Source: Armatimonadota bacterium
GTDB lineage: Bacteria > Armatimonadota > Fimbriimonadia > Fimbriimonadales > ATM1
NCBI GenBank assembly: GCA_003577165.1
Contig: QEUM01000013.1
Coordinates: 62,001 to 126,000, forward strand
Direction: 5' to 3'
DNA: 64,000 bases
Shown here: in pieces, positions 19,411-27,538 of the stretch
How the letters are laid out: each line of letters starts with the position of its first letter
Numbering within the stretch: position 1 is the first letter of the stretch
Program-made: the position numbers and the translations under genes
Notes under the pieces: generated by a model
Databases searched by the model: none
Told to the model about the DNA's origin: nothing
What the model saw: only the letters and a program-made list of their open reading frames with translations

Positions 19411-19915
19411 TCTCCGTAACAGGTATGGTTCGCCGCGTAACTTCTTCCACCTTCTTCGGAATGCTGACGGTCAGCATCCCGTGGCTCGAACTCCCGCGAA
19501 TCCCCTCCCTGTCTACGCTGACGTCTGGCAGGGCGATCTCCCTTTCGAACTCTCCGAACAGCACTTCCAGTTGATGGCAGCGACACGAACTGGCGCCGCC
19601 GGCCGGCATCCGGTTCCCTCGGATGACGATGGAGTGGCGGTCGGGGACGTAGTGCAGTACCACGCTCTCCGGGTCCACGCCGGCCAACTCAGCCGTGAGG
19701 ACCAGGGCGTCTTCCGTCTCCACCAGATCGACGTTCGGGCACCAGGACCTGCGAGAGATTCCGGTTGCCCCAAAGCCGAGCCTTACCTGGGCGCTCAGTC
19801 TCTGAAACTCGGTTCCCAACTGGTAGAACCATTCTTCGTCGCGACGTCGCCTTGCCAACTCGGTCGAATTATACTTTCGGCCAGGCCGCCGGTATAATCC
19901 GCCCCCGGAGTTCAC
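19391..19915 (-). CDS. Small heat-shock protein (Hsp20/alpha-crystallin)
   Basis: Up to 174 residues. The alpha-crystallin domain runs from about 60 (PNVDLVETEDALVLTAELAGV) to the closing GMLTVSIPKK. It holds unfolding proteins for refolding or for delivery to proteases, which suits the overlap with lon. The start is uncertain. The GTG at 19915 gives the full length, but a TATAAT on the same strand at 19873-19868 lies inside the first 16 codons, so a shorter form beginning at a TTG near 19858 is possible. A CRCHQLEVLFGEF insert in the middle of the domain carries two cysteines, which is uncommon for Hsp20. Confidence 0.88.
   Translation of the reverse strand: MNSGGGLYRRPGRKYNSTELARRRRDEEWFYQLGTEFQRLSAQVRLGFGATGISRRSWCPNVDLVETEDALVLTAELAGVDPESVVLHYVPDRHSIVIRGNRMPAGGASSCRCHQLEVLFGEFEREIALPDVSVDREGIRGSSSHGMLTVSIPKKVEEVTRRTIPVTENGGDRP
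19868..19898. promoter_or_regulatory. Pair of opposed TATAAT boxes between hsp20-lon and secG
   Basis: One TATAAT lies on the minus strand at 19873-19868 and another on the plus strand at 19893-19898. They face away from each other toward hsp20-lon and secG. Both match the -10 consensus exactly, which is striking in GC-rich DNA. The -35 regions are weak (TTATAC with 18 bases of spacing on the minus strand, TATACT with 17 on the plus strand). Confidence 0.55.
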
Positions 19916-19917
19916 CC

Positions 19918-20166
19918 TTGCATACCGTTGGCGTTGTTCTACTTTGGCTGTTGGTCGTCGTTGCGCTCCTGTTTATCGTCATCACGACCGTTTTTGGAAG
20001 CAAGAGCGACGCGATGTCCGGCGGGAGCAGCCAAATCCGCACGACGTATCGAGGCAAACCCGGATTCGACGACTTCATGTCCCGGATCACCCTCTATCTC
20101 GGGATCGGCTTCATGGTTCTCTGCCTGATCGTGAACGTCATCTTCTCGCGCTGGCCGCGGCCGTGA
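19918..20166 (+). CDS. secG: Preprotein translocase subunit SecG
   Basis: An 82-residue protein with two membrane helices (about 4-24 and 60-77) separated by a short loop with GSKSDAMSGG. That is the SecG topology. It assists SecYEG-mediated export in the inner membrane. The start is a TTG with GGAG 8 bases upstream. No other start precedes the first helix. It leads a run of four plus-strand genes and its stop overlaps the GTG of the next gene. Confidence 0.85.
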   Translation: MHTVGVVLLWLLVVVALLFIVITTVFGSKSDAMSGGSSQIRTTYRGKPGFDDFMSRITLYLGIGFMVLCLIVNVIFSRWPRP

Positions 20167-21434
20167 ATCGAAGGGCCCTCCGCTGGTTCGTCCTCGGGGG
20201 TCTCGCCGCTCTGGCCGTATTCTCGAGCCTCCTCTCCGCTGCCCACACCGCGCGCCTCGCAAGCCGCTTGACTTCCCAAGGGGGGCCGGACGATGCGGCG
20301 CTCCGCGAGTTTCTCAACCGCCAGGACGCCAGCCGGATTCTCGCCGACTTGCCTGAGTCCGGGCAGGTCCGGGTGCTTGAGGCTCTCTCCCGGTCACCCT
20401 CGCCCGAATCCGTAAGGCTGCTTTTCGATGCCTCTCGTGCCGACTCGGAGCGAGTCCAAGTGGCGGCCGTTCAGTCACTCGCGCAGGTGGTCGTGCGGCG
20501 CCCGGCCCTCCTCGAGCCGGAACTCGCAGCGGCGAGCCCGGACCGCATCGCGATTCTCGCTGAGGCCGCAGCCGCGGCGGGAGCGGCTGGCCTGGAGTTG
20601 GCCCGGAAGTCCGCCTCGGACCCCGCCCGGGCGCTGTTCAGCGCATCCACGCTCGCCCGTATGCCGCCGGCCGACGTGCTGCCGATCTTGGAGTCCATGC
20701 TGGCCGGGACGGACGCCGTGGAAGTCGAGTTGGCTGCGCGGGTCACGACGATGGTGGGGGCGAGCGGCGGGAAGATCTCCGCAGGTTTGCTCAGACAAGC
20801 AGGGGCGCACCGTGGAACCACGGCTTATCGCGCCTGCGTGTCCGCGCTCGCGGCGGCGCAGGATGAGTCCGCCGTCGAGGAGTTCCGGCGGGTGCTGGCC
20901 GATCCCCTGGCGCCACCCGGTCTGCGGAACGAATGCCAGGAGGCCCTCAACGCGATTCGGGAACGGCGCACAAATCCGGACGCGCTGATGAACGCCTGGC
21001 TCGCAGGGTCGTCTTCGGCCAGGGAGACCTTCCTCCGGACGGGACGCCTCACCGAGCGCTCGCTCCTCGGACTCGGCAGAATCCTCAACGGCACCGACAA
21101 GGCGATCCGCTTCGAGGATCGCCTGGCGGCGGCAACTCTGCTCGCACGTCGCGGCACGGGCGGTATCCGACTGCTCCTCAGGAGCCTCTCCAATCCGAGA
21201 TGTGCGTGGCCCGTCGTTCTGGCCCTGGCGAATTCAGATGCGGATCTGACCGGGCCTCCCCCTTCGAAATCGACCGCCCGCTGGTGGGCGGCTGCTGAGG
21301 CGATTCAGTCTGGACGCGGTGGATCGGTTCGCCGGATGGCAGCAAGGAGTTGTCGCACCGGTTCGAGCAAGTCCTGTCGCGAATCCGAATTGCCTGCGAG
21401 CAGGCCGGGCGACGGGAGACCGACGTCACCTTGA
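20163..21434 (+). CDS. HEAT-repeat-like protein with N-terminal membrane anchor
   Basis: 423 residues. Residues 1-25 form a membrane anchor (WFVLGGLAALAVFSSLLSAA). The rest is Ala/Leu/Arg-rich helical repeats of about 30 residues (for example SPESVRLLFDASRADSERVQ, ALFSASTLARMPPADVLPIL), as in HEAT-like scaffolds. No catalytic motif is seen. The GTG start overlaps the secG stop by 3 bases. The last 28 codons run into yggS in another frame (85-base overlap) and have a low-complexity, basic composition unlike the rest, so the natural C-terminus may be shorter or the sequence may contain a frameshift near 21,300. Confidence 0.6.
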   Translation: MNRRALRWFVLGGLAALAVFSSLLSAAHTARLASRLTSQGGPDDAALREFLNRQDASRILADLPESGQVRVLEALSRSPSPESVRLLFDASRADSERVQVAAVQSLAQVVVRRPALLEPELAAASPDRIAILAEAAAAAGAAGLELARKSASDPARALFSASTLARMPPADVLPILESMLAGTDAVEVELAARVTTMVGASGGKISAGLLRQAGAHRGTTAYRACVSALAAAQDESAVEEFRRVLADPLAPPGLRNECQEALNAIRERRTNPDALMNAWLAGSSSARETFLRTGRLTERSLLGLGRILNGTDKAIRFEDRLAAATLLARRGTGGIRLLLRSLSNPRCAWPVVLALANSDADLTGPPPSKSTARWWAAAEAIQSGRGGSVRRMAARSCRTGSSKSCRESELPASRPGDGRPTSP

Positions 21435-22012
21435 TCGCTGCCTCGAAGGGACAACCCCCTTCCGCCCTGTTGGACTTATGGTCTCTGGGCCACCGCGATT
21501 TCGGCGAGAACTACTTGCAAGAGGCGCTGCCGAAGGTCGAAGCTCTTCCAGACGCCTGCTGGCACTACCTCGGTCGGCTCCAATCAAACAAGGTGGCAAA
21601 GATCGCAGCCTCGTTCCAGTGGATTCACACAATCTCCACGAAGCGGCAGGCGGACCTCTTGGCAACGCGGTGCGTGAGCCATGTACGGGAGGCCGAGGCC
21701 CTCATCGAGGTGAACATCGCCCGCGAGCCACAGAAGTCGGGCTGTCTCCCGGAGGAGGTGGCCGACCTCGCGGCGTTCGTGTACAATGTGCCTGGACTGA
21801 GGTTTCGCGGGCTCATGACGATGGGGCCTGTGAATCCAAATGCCGAGGAAGCACGTCCGTACTTCCGAGCGATGCGAGGGCTGTTGGATGGCCTGAACAT
21901 CTCGGGGGCGGATTGTCTCAGCATGGGCATGTCCAATGACTTCGACGTGGCGATCCAGGAGGGAGCAACCCACGTGAGAGTCGGTAGTGCCCTATTCGGC
22001 ATGAGGTCCTAA
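21350..22012 (+). CDS. yggS: YggS/PROSC family PLP homeostasis protein
   Basis: A 220-residue single-domain fold-type III PLP-binding protein. The PLP lysine lies in TLIAASKGQ near residue 33. FGENYLQEALPK (about 52-63), WHYLGRLQSNK (about 74-84), GLMTMGP (about 150) and SMGMSNDFDVAIQEGATHVRVGSALFG (near the C-terminus) are all family blocks. It buffers pyridoxal phosphate rather than catalysing a metabolic step. The only in-frame start is a TTG that directly follows AAGGAG. The neighbour is sepF, the order also seen in Firmicutes and cyanobacteria. Confidence 0.92.
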   Translation: MSHRFEQVLSRIRIACEQAGRRETDVTLIAASKGQPPSALLDLWSLGHRDFGENYLQEALPKVEALPDACWHYLGRLQSNKVAKIAASFQWIHTISTKRQADLLATRCVSHVREAEALIEVNIAREPQKSGCLPEEVADLAAFVYNVPGLRFRGLMTMGPVNPNAEEARPYFRAMRGLLDGLNISGADCLSMGMSNDFDVAIQEGATHVRVGSALFGMRS

Positions 22013-22032
22013 CCATGGAAGGAGGAAGACTC

Positions 22033-22449
22033 ATGGAAGAGTTGGTACAAGAACGCGACAGGCGTCAAGGATTCCTGGCGCGCCTATTCGGAAGGCCCGT
22101 ACTCGACGAGATCGAGGAAGAGGACTACGACGAGCGGAGACCCACGCTGAAGCACCCACAGATGGTTGCATCTGCCCGCTACCACATCACGGTCAGAAGG
22201 CAGGTCGTCACGTTTGAGGACGCCGTGGCGGCAGCGAACGGTTTGAAGCGAGGTGAGCAGCAGATACTGAATCTCTGCTCTGCCGAGCCGAAACTTCGAG
22301 AGAAGATCAAGGACTTTCTCGCGGGCGTTAACTTCGCCCAAGAGGGGACTTGGGAAGAACTCGGCGAGCATGTGTACCTGTTGGCGCCGGCGAACGCTAT
22401 CGTCGACACTGCCCCGGCAACGCCGAGAGTAGCAGCCGCACACAACTAA
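22033..22449 (+). CDS. sepF: Cell division protein SepF
   Basis: 138 residues. A short N-terminal helix that could bind membrane (RQGFLARLFGR) is followed by an acidic linker and the SepF domain from about 50 (VTFEDAVAAANGLKRGEQQILNL to YLLAPANA). SepF polymers anchor FtsZ to the membrane at mid-cell. The ATG at 22033 follows GGAGGA by 7 bases. An ATG at 22015 would add six residues containing that ribosome site. It follows yggS by 20 bases and ends the secG operon. Confidence 0.9.
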   Translation: MEELVQERDRRQGFLARLFGRPVLDEIEEEDYDERRPTLKHPQMVASARYHITVRRQVVTFEDAVAAANGLKRGEQQILNLCSAEPKLREKIKDFLAGVNFAQEGTWEELGEHVYLLAPANAIVDTAPATPRVAAAHN

Positions 22450-22600
22450 AAAACGGCTTAACCGATCCCTCCTGCATCTGGTGGGTCGGGCCGGAGCGGC
22501 GCACTCTCCCCGTTAGACCGAGGCAACCAAGTACACAGCCAATGAAAACATAGCCTCTGCCGATTTCGGCCCACCCACTTCCTTTTAGGAAGCAATCGAA

Positions 22601-22636
22601 GAACTTGCCGATCGTCGCGGTCGGCAAGTTCCCTTT
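22601..22636. terminator. Hairpin between sepF and moeA
   Basis: An 11-bp perfect stem, GAACTTGCCGA (22601-22611) with TCGGCAAGTTC (22621-22631), and a 9-base loop between two convergent genes. The T content after the stem is low on both sides (CCTTTG on the plus strand), so it is a weak or Rho-assisted terminator. Confidence 0.5.
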
Positions 22637-22639
22637 GCG

Positions 22640-23845
22640 TTACTGATCGAGAATCAGGATCGGAACTTCGTCCCCCACCCGAACGGCCTGCTCGGCGGGT
22701 ACCCACGCCAGGGCGTCGGCTTGCGCGAGTGAACGCAAACCGAACGATCCCTGCACGGACGGCATTTCTGCGATAGGCAGCTTCGCTCCCGGCGTCAACT
22801 TCACTCGGACGAAGTCGTCGCGCCACTCCGCCTTGTGCTCGAATCCCGACTCTGCGCGCATCCAGACGTCGTGTTCCTCTAGACACCCAGCGATGAGTCG
22901 AATCGCCGGTTTCACGAACAGCGCGAATCCCACGAAGACGCTCGCGGGGTTTCCTGGCAGGCCGAAAACCAGGCACTCGCCGATTTCGCCGAACAGAATC
23001 GGTTTGCCCGGTCGCATCTTCACTCCGTGAAACCGGATCGTGCCCAAGTCCGAGATGACGCGGGCCACGTAATCGTAGTCTCCGACGCTCGCCCCCCCGC
23101 TCACGACCACGATATCCGATTGCGATGCCGCGCGCTGGATGGCTTCGCGTGTGGAGCGCTCATCATCTTGAACGATGACGGCATCCGACACCACCGCTCC
23201 GGCGCGCCTGCTAAGCGCAGCCAGCATCGCTCCGTTCGTCTCTCGAATCTGACCTCCCTCGGGCCTTGCGTCCGGAGGAACGAGTTCGCTTCCAGTGACA
23301 ACGATGGATACCTTTGGCTGATCGCGCACGAGCAACTTGACGATGCCTTGTGATAGGAGAAGCGCGATGCACCCGGAGTTGACGACCGTCCCTTCCTCGA
23401 GCAGGACGTCTCCAGACGAAACGTCAGTCGCGGCGCGGCGGATGTGATCTCCAGGATGCGCGTCTGCGCGAAGAAGGATGAACTCTCCGTCAAGCCCGAC
23501 GTCCTCCTGCATCGCAACTGCCGAGGAGCCGACTGGAACGGGCGCGCCCGTGAAGATCCGGATCGCCGTTCCCGGTGATAGCGGCTTACTGTATTCGCCA
23601 CCTGCCGCGATTTCGCCGATGAGTTTGAGACGGCTCCCCGCCGACAGGTCGGAGCCGTCGCCGAGGGCGTAACCGTCCACAGCCGAGTTGTCGAACAGGG
23701 GATAAGGCTCGACGGCAGCGACCGAGGTCGCGACGACATATCCGTGCGCTTCCTCCGTCCGCATTGTCGTCGTTCGCGCGATGACACGAGTTCGCGCGGA
23801 CGTCGCTGCGATATCGCTTGCTTCACGATACGAAATCAGGTTCAA
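22640..23845 (-). CDS. moeA: Molybdopterin molybdotransferase MoeA
   Basis: A 401-residue protein that inserts molybdate into adenylylated molybdopterin. PLFDNSAVDGYAL (about 48-60), RIFTGAPVP near 95, and SGGASVGDYDYV followed by MRPGKPILFG and GLPGNPASVFVGF are diagnostic of MoeA domains I-III. The C-terminal domain IV has the FGLRSLAQADALAWVP end. Its ATG overlaps the stop of the upstream CBM-like gene by 4 bases, so they are co-transcribed. No other molybdenum cofactor gene lies in the window. Confidence 0.95.
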   Translation of the reverse strand: MNLISYREASDIAATSARTRVIARTTTMRTEEAHGYVVATSVAAVEPYPLFDNSAVDGYALGDGSDLSAGSRLKLIGEIAAGGEYSKPLSPGTAIRIFTGAPVPVGSSAVAMQEDVGLDGEFILLRADAHPGDHIRRAATDVSSGDVLLEEGTVVNSGCIALLLSQGIVKLLVRDQPKVSIVVTGSELVPPDARPEGGQIRETNGAMLAALSRRAGAVVSDAVIVQDDERSTREAIQRAASQSDIVVVSGGASVGDYDYVARVISDLGTIRFHGVKMRPGKPILFGEIGECLVFGLPGNPASVFVGFALFVKPAIRLIAGCLEEHDVWMRAESGFEHKAEWRDDFVRVKLTPGAKLPIAEMPSVQGSFGLRSLAQADALAWVPAEQAVRVGDEVPILILDQ

Positions 23846-25122
23846 GACTTTGCAAGCTCCTTTCTCGCGCGAGCAAGCGTGGCAAGAATGCGAACGGTCG
23901 TTCCGGGCATGAGCGTGCGGGGCTTCGTGGAGATGCTGCGCGAGGTGGGAGGGACGAACTCGGCTATCCCGTCGTCCATTTGCCAGTCAAGTTCCGGTTC
24001 CTCGTGACGAGGGCGTCTGATTGGTTTCGCTTCGGACCCGAGCGCGCCGGGCGCAAACCGCAGCGGGCCCAACACGACGCTCGCGGAATCGAGGCGTCTT
24101 CGTGGCTGAAGTTTAAGTTCGAAGTCGATGCCGTGGTCGCGATGGTTTGGACGCAGGCCGATGGTCCAACGAGCGAAGTCGTTCGCGCCACGCAGTTCGA
24201 CTTGTCCCGGCCCCCCCCTCGCCAACTTCGACCAGAGAGGGATTAGGTCGAGACCTGCGACGCTCAACTGGGCGATGTGATCCAGCACTCCGAAGGTCGT
24301 GCGCCCCATGTCGTCGCCCACGTGGACGGGCGAGTAGTCCATGTCGGTTTCATGTCCCGTGAGGCGGAGTCCTCGGGTCCCAACGGAGTACCAGCCCCTC
24401 GCCTGAACGACGCTCTTGATCGAATCGGCCGCCGGCGGGCGGGGGATGTGCTTGACGCTCGTGCTCGCGATCGATATCTTTGCCGGGCCTGCTTCGAGCG
24501 CAATTTCGAACCGCGCAAGGGCTCGCCTCTGTCTTCCGATGAGCCAGCCCACGCGCGCGACTTCGCCGATTGCGAGCGCCTCGATCGCCTGCTCGGCCTT
24601 GTGTTCCTCCAAAAGGTCCAAGTGCTCCGCCCGCAGATGGGCGAAGCCCGAAGGGGTGGGGGCAGATCCCACATTCGTGAACGCGCAGGTGATCTCAAAC
24701 GGCGCGCCGGGAGCCGTGAACGGGTAACTCGATGAAACCTCCAACACCTTGAAGCGCGGCCCCACAGGCTCCATCCTCACGAAACTGATGCCTGCGTTGG
24801 CCCCTGCTCGCGCCGTGACCTGAACGCGTACCGGAGATTCGTTTGCGACGACTTCGCCGTCCTGAGCCGGCGCGACCATTCCGCTCTGTCCGAGGACGGC
24901 GATCTCACACTTGATCGGGAGCCGGTATCCCACTTCGAGCACGTACCTGGCGCCTGGCAGGACTTCGATCGGGTCACTGCAGATGGCTGCGACCCCCTTG
25001 CCGGGTCGGAGCAAGACGGTGCGCCCGCTCGGCGCGTCGACGAGCGAGACGTTGCCGGGGGTGGCCTCCCATCCGAGCAGGCCTTGTTCGAAGTCGGGAT
25101 TGGGAATCAGGTTCTCGCGCAT
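23842..25122 (-). CDS. Hypothetical protein with CBM-like N-terminus
   Basis: About 426 residues from the ATG at 25122. The start NLIPNPDFEQGLLGWEATPG is the opening typical of galactose-binding-like carbohydrate-binding modules. A CARDB-like beta domain follows (PFTAPGAPFEITCAFTNVG), then a C-terminal beta-rich region with GWYSVGTRGLRLTGHETDMD. There is no signal peptide, which is odd for a sugar-binding layout. A start at 25170 would add 16 residues but cross into the divergent kinase gene. The function is not recognised. It is co-transcribed with moeA, with no obvious link. Confidence 0.65.
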   Translation of the reverse strand: MRENLIPNPDFEQGLLGWEATPGNVSLVDAPSGRTVLLRPGKGVAAICSDPIEVLPGARYVLEVGYRLPIKCEIAVLGQSGMVAPAQDGEVVANESPVRVQVTARAGANAGISFVRMEPVGPRFKVLEVSSSYPFTAPGAPFEITCAFTNVGSAPTPSGFAHLRAEHLDLLEEHKAEQAIEALAIGEVARVGWLIGRQRRALARFEIALEAGPAKISIASTSVKHIPRPPAADSIKSVVQARGWYSVGTRGLRLTGHETDMDYSPVHVGDDMGRTTFGVLDHIAQLSVAGLDLIPLWSKLARGGPGQVELRGANDFARWTIGLRPNHRDHGIDFELKLQPRRRLDSASVVLGPLRFAPGALGSEAKPIRRPRHEEPELDWQMDDGIAEFVPPTSRSISTKPRTLMPGTTVRILATLARARKELAKS

Positions 25123-25129
25123 TCCGTCT

Positions 25130-27367
25130 ATGCTTATTGTGGCGTCACGCACGGCATTGGAATCGGACACGCTCGTCGCGGACCGCTATCGCGTGCTATG
25201 GGAGTTGGGCAGAGGCGGGTTCGCCATCACCTATTGTGCTGAGGACTCCGTCGCCGGTTGCGAAGTAGCGCTCAAAGAACTTCTGCCTCCCGGAACTACC
25301 CGGCTGGCGGACGGCAGCCTGCAGTATCCGGACTCCATCACGCACTCCGCAGTCACCGACTTCCTGGAGGAAGCCCGGTTGCTCGCGAAGTTGAACTGCC
25401 CCCGCGTCGTGTGCGTCCTCGACGCGTTCCGCTGGCAGGGGGCTGCCTTTGTGGTGATGGAGTTGGTTTCGGGCGCGAAGCCGCTCAGCGACCTCATCAA
25501 GGAGCGGACCCGCCTCGATGAAGCTACAGCCCGGAGGATCTTCGAGGGACTTGCGGAAGGGCTCGAGGCCATCCATGATCGCGGATATCTGCACCGCGAC
25601 GTCAAGCCGAGCAACGTGCTCATCACCTCTTCCGGCGATCCAGTCCTGATCGATTTTGGATCTGCGAGGGAGTGGTCGCAGGACAAAACGATGCGGCACA
25701 CGACCTTCTTCACGCCAGGATATGCGCCAATCGAACAACTAAGTGAGCGCGGCAGGCGCGGCCCTGCGTCCGACATCTACTCTTTGTGCGCCACGACGTA
25801 TGAGATGCTCACCGGAATCACGCCGCCCTCCGCGACGGATCGCGTCACAGGCGTGCCTTTGCAGAGCGTTCTCGTCGTCGCGCCGCAGGTTTCAGATTCG
25901 TTTGCCAGGGCGATTCACTCCGGCCTCGAATTGGAGGCATCCAAGCGACCGCAGTCCATTCGCGAATTGTTGGCGATTCTGGAGCCGGTCACCGACTCTG
26001 CATCCGTCCCAACGCTTCCTTCGGAACTGCTTGAAGAGGACGCGACGATTTCCGCGATAGAGGAGTTGCGTTACGACTCGAACGAATGTCCTGCGTGTGG
26101 CGACCTGCTCGATACTCCCCGGCTGCCGGCATCTCACACTTGTCTTGCGTGCGGAATCGCCAAGGTCCGCGTCAAGGCGCTCGACGAACGGCTCTGTCCC
26201 GTTTGCAGACATGGGTTCTTGCGAGAAGTGGACAACATGCGCAAGCCGAACTACTGCCCCATCTGCAAGGTCGGAAAACTCGACAAGCGCGGCATCGGGA
26301 TCCGCACGCGATACGCGTGCAAGGGCTGCGGCGCGGCGTTCACTTATCGAAGGGGCTCAATGGCGGTCGAGTCTTTTGGTTCTGTGGATTCTGAGTTGGT
26401 CTCGGAGGGCGTCTACCACGACTACGTGGACTACTGGCTTCCGATCAGCGGTCGGTCCGACATAGTCCTGGAGTGTCGAGAGTGCTTGGCGCAGTTCGAC
26501 GAAAGCGGGGACGGAAGAACGCTTACACTTCGTGCCTTCACCGACGATCCCTACGGCGTTGCGTCAACTCATCGGACTCTAACTCGAGAAGAGTGGTCGC
26601 GCGTCGCGGCCGGCGTGGCCGTCGAAGGGGGCAACGCAGTGTGCCCGTCGTGCGGCGCGGAGTACTTCGTGGGCGAGGCCACGATGACGCTCATCGAATC
26701 TACGACCGAGGACGTGTTCGTTCAGTGGGTCATCGGCCGACGCTTCGACTTCGAGTCAGCGCGATGGGTCGCCGCTCGCAAGTCGTCCGGCCGTCCGGGA
26801 CCGGTTTGTAGAGGCTGCGGCCTCGAGTTCGACGAGGACGGGGACTTTCTTCGGCTCGTCGCCGCAGACTCTGAGCCCTTGACTTTCTGGATCGGAAAGG
26901 CGTTCCCCGCGGACGATTGGCACAGAATTGCGAGGAACCTGCCGATTCGAGCCGATGAGGACCGCTACCGAAGTCAGTTCGAGGAGCACTTACGGAAGGC
27001 GGTCGTAGAGGGAGACATCGAGGTGGCCACGGGCCGCGATCCGGATGTCGTGTGGAGATGTTCCGCAACGCTCGAATCCGACAGCGGGGAGGCAGCCGGC
27101 GAACTCGAACTCAACGACGGCGTTCTAAAGTTCCATTCTCGGAAGCACAGGTTCGCGATTCCGATTGACACCATTACAAACGTAACCGTCGAAGGCGACC
27201 ACCTGGTCTTCACATCGCCTGCGAACCCGGCGCCTGTCCGCCTCACCGTGCCGGCGACGATGCTCGAAGTTCAGATCGGCACACGCCCTCGTTCGGTGCG
27301 CTTCACGGCCCGGGACGTTGCGCAAATGATGGCGGCTCGCGGCGCTGAATTGCCGCTCGACGCGTAG
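25130..27367 (+). CDS. Hanks-type Ser/Thr protein kinase fused to multiple zinc ribbons and a PH-like domain
   Basis: A 745-residue soluble protein. The kinase domain has a glycine loop GRGGFA near 28, catalytic lysine K49 (VALKE), HRDVKPSN at 155-162 and DFGSAR at 175-180. GYAPIEQ replaces the usual APE. From about 325 there are at least six CxxC knuckles (CPACG, CLACG, CPVCR, CPICK, CKGCG, CRECL) and later CPSCG and CRGCG, forming several zinc ribbons. The last 100 residues (LELNDGVLKFHSRKHRFAIP) resemble a PH-like fold. No membrane segment is present. The start is the ATG at 25130, with GTG 25139 or TTG 25157 possible. The substrate is unknown. The opposite-strand neighbour starts only 7 bases away. 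Confidence 0.82.
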   Translation: MLIVASRTALESDTLVADRYRVLWELGRGGFAITYCAEDSVAGCEVALKELLPPGTTRLADGSLQYPDSITHSAVTDFLEEARLLAKLNCPRVVCVLDAFRWQGAAFVVMELVSGAKPLSDLIKERTRLDEATARRIFEGLAEGLEAIHDRGYLHRDVKPSNVLITSSGDPVLIDFGSAREWSQDKTMRHTTFFTPGYAPIEQLSERGRRGPASDIYSLCATTYEMLTGITPPSATDRVTGVPLQSVLVVAPQVSDSFARAIHSGLELEASKRPQSIRELLAILEPVTDSASVPTLPSELLEEDATISAIEELRYDSNECPACGDLLDTPRLPASHTCLACGIAKVRVKALDERLCPVCRHGFLREVDNMRKPNYCPICKVGKLDKRGIGIRTRYACKGCGAAFTYRRGSMAVESFGSVDSELVSEGVYHDYVDYWLPISGRSDIVLECRECLAQFDESGDGRTLTLRAFTDDPYGVASTHRTLTREEWSRVAAGVAVEGGNAVCPSCGAEYFVGEATMTLIESTTEDVFVQWVIGRRFDFESARWVAARKSSGRPGPVCRGCGLEFDEDGDFLRLVAADSEPLTFWIGKAFPADDWHRIARNLPIRADEDRYRSQFEEHLRKAVVEGDIEVATGRDPDVVWRCSATLESDSGEAAGELELNDGVLKFHSRKHRFAIPIDTITNVTVEGDHLVFTSPANPAPVRLTVPATMLEVQIGTRPRSVRFTARDVAQMMAARGAELPLDA

Positions 27368-27538
27368 GCGTCGGATCGGCCGGCCGACCCTCAGAAAAAA
27401 GTGTTTCGCTCCGCGAAGGAGTGGCCCGAGCGCACGCCGTATGTTTTCGTCTGACTGCCCTGGAGCGGGCAACTGAGAGCTCGTCCGGGGAGGAAAGTAA
27501 CAGAAAACCAATCGATTGAAAAGGGAGGTAAACGAGCA

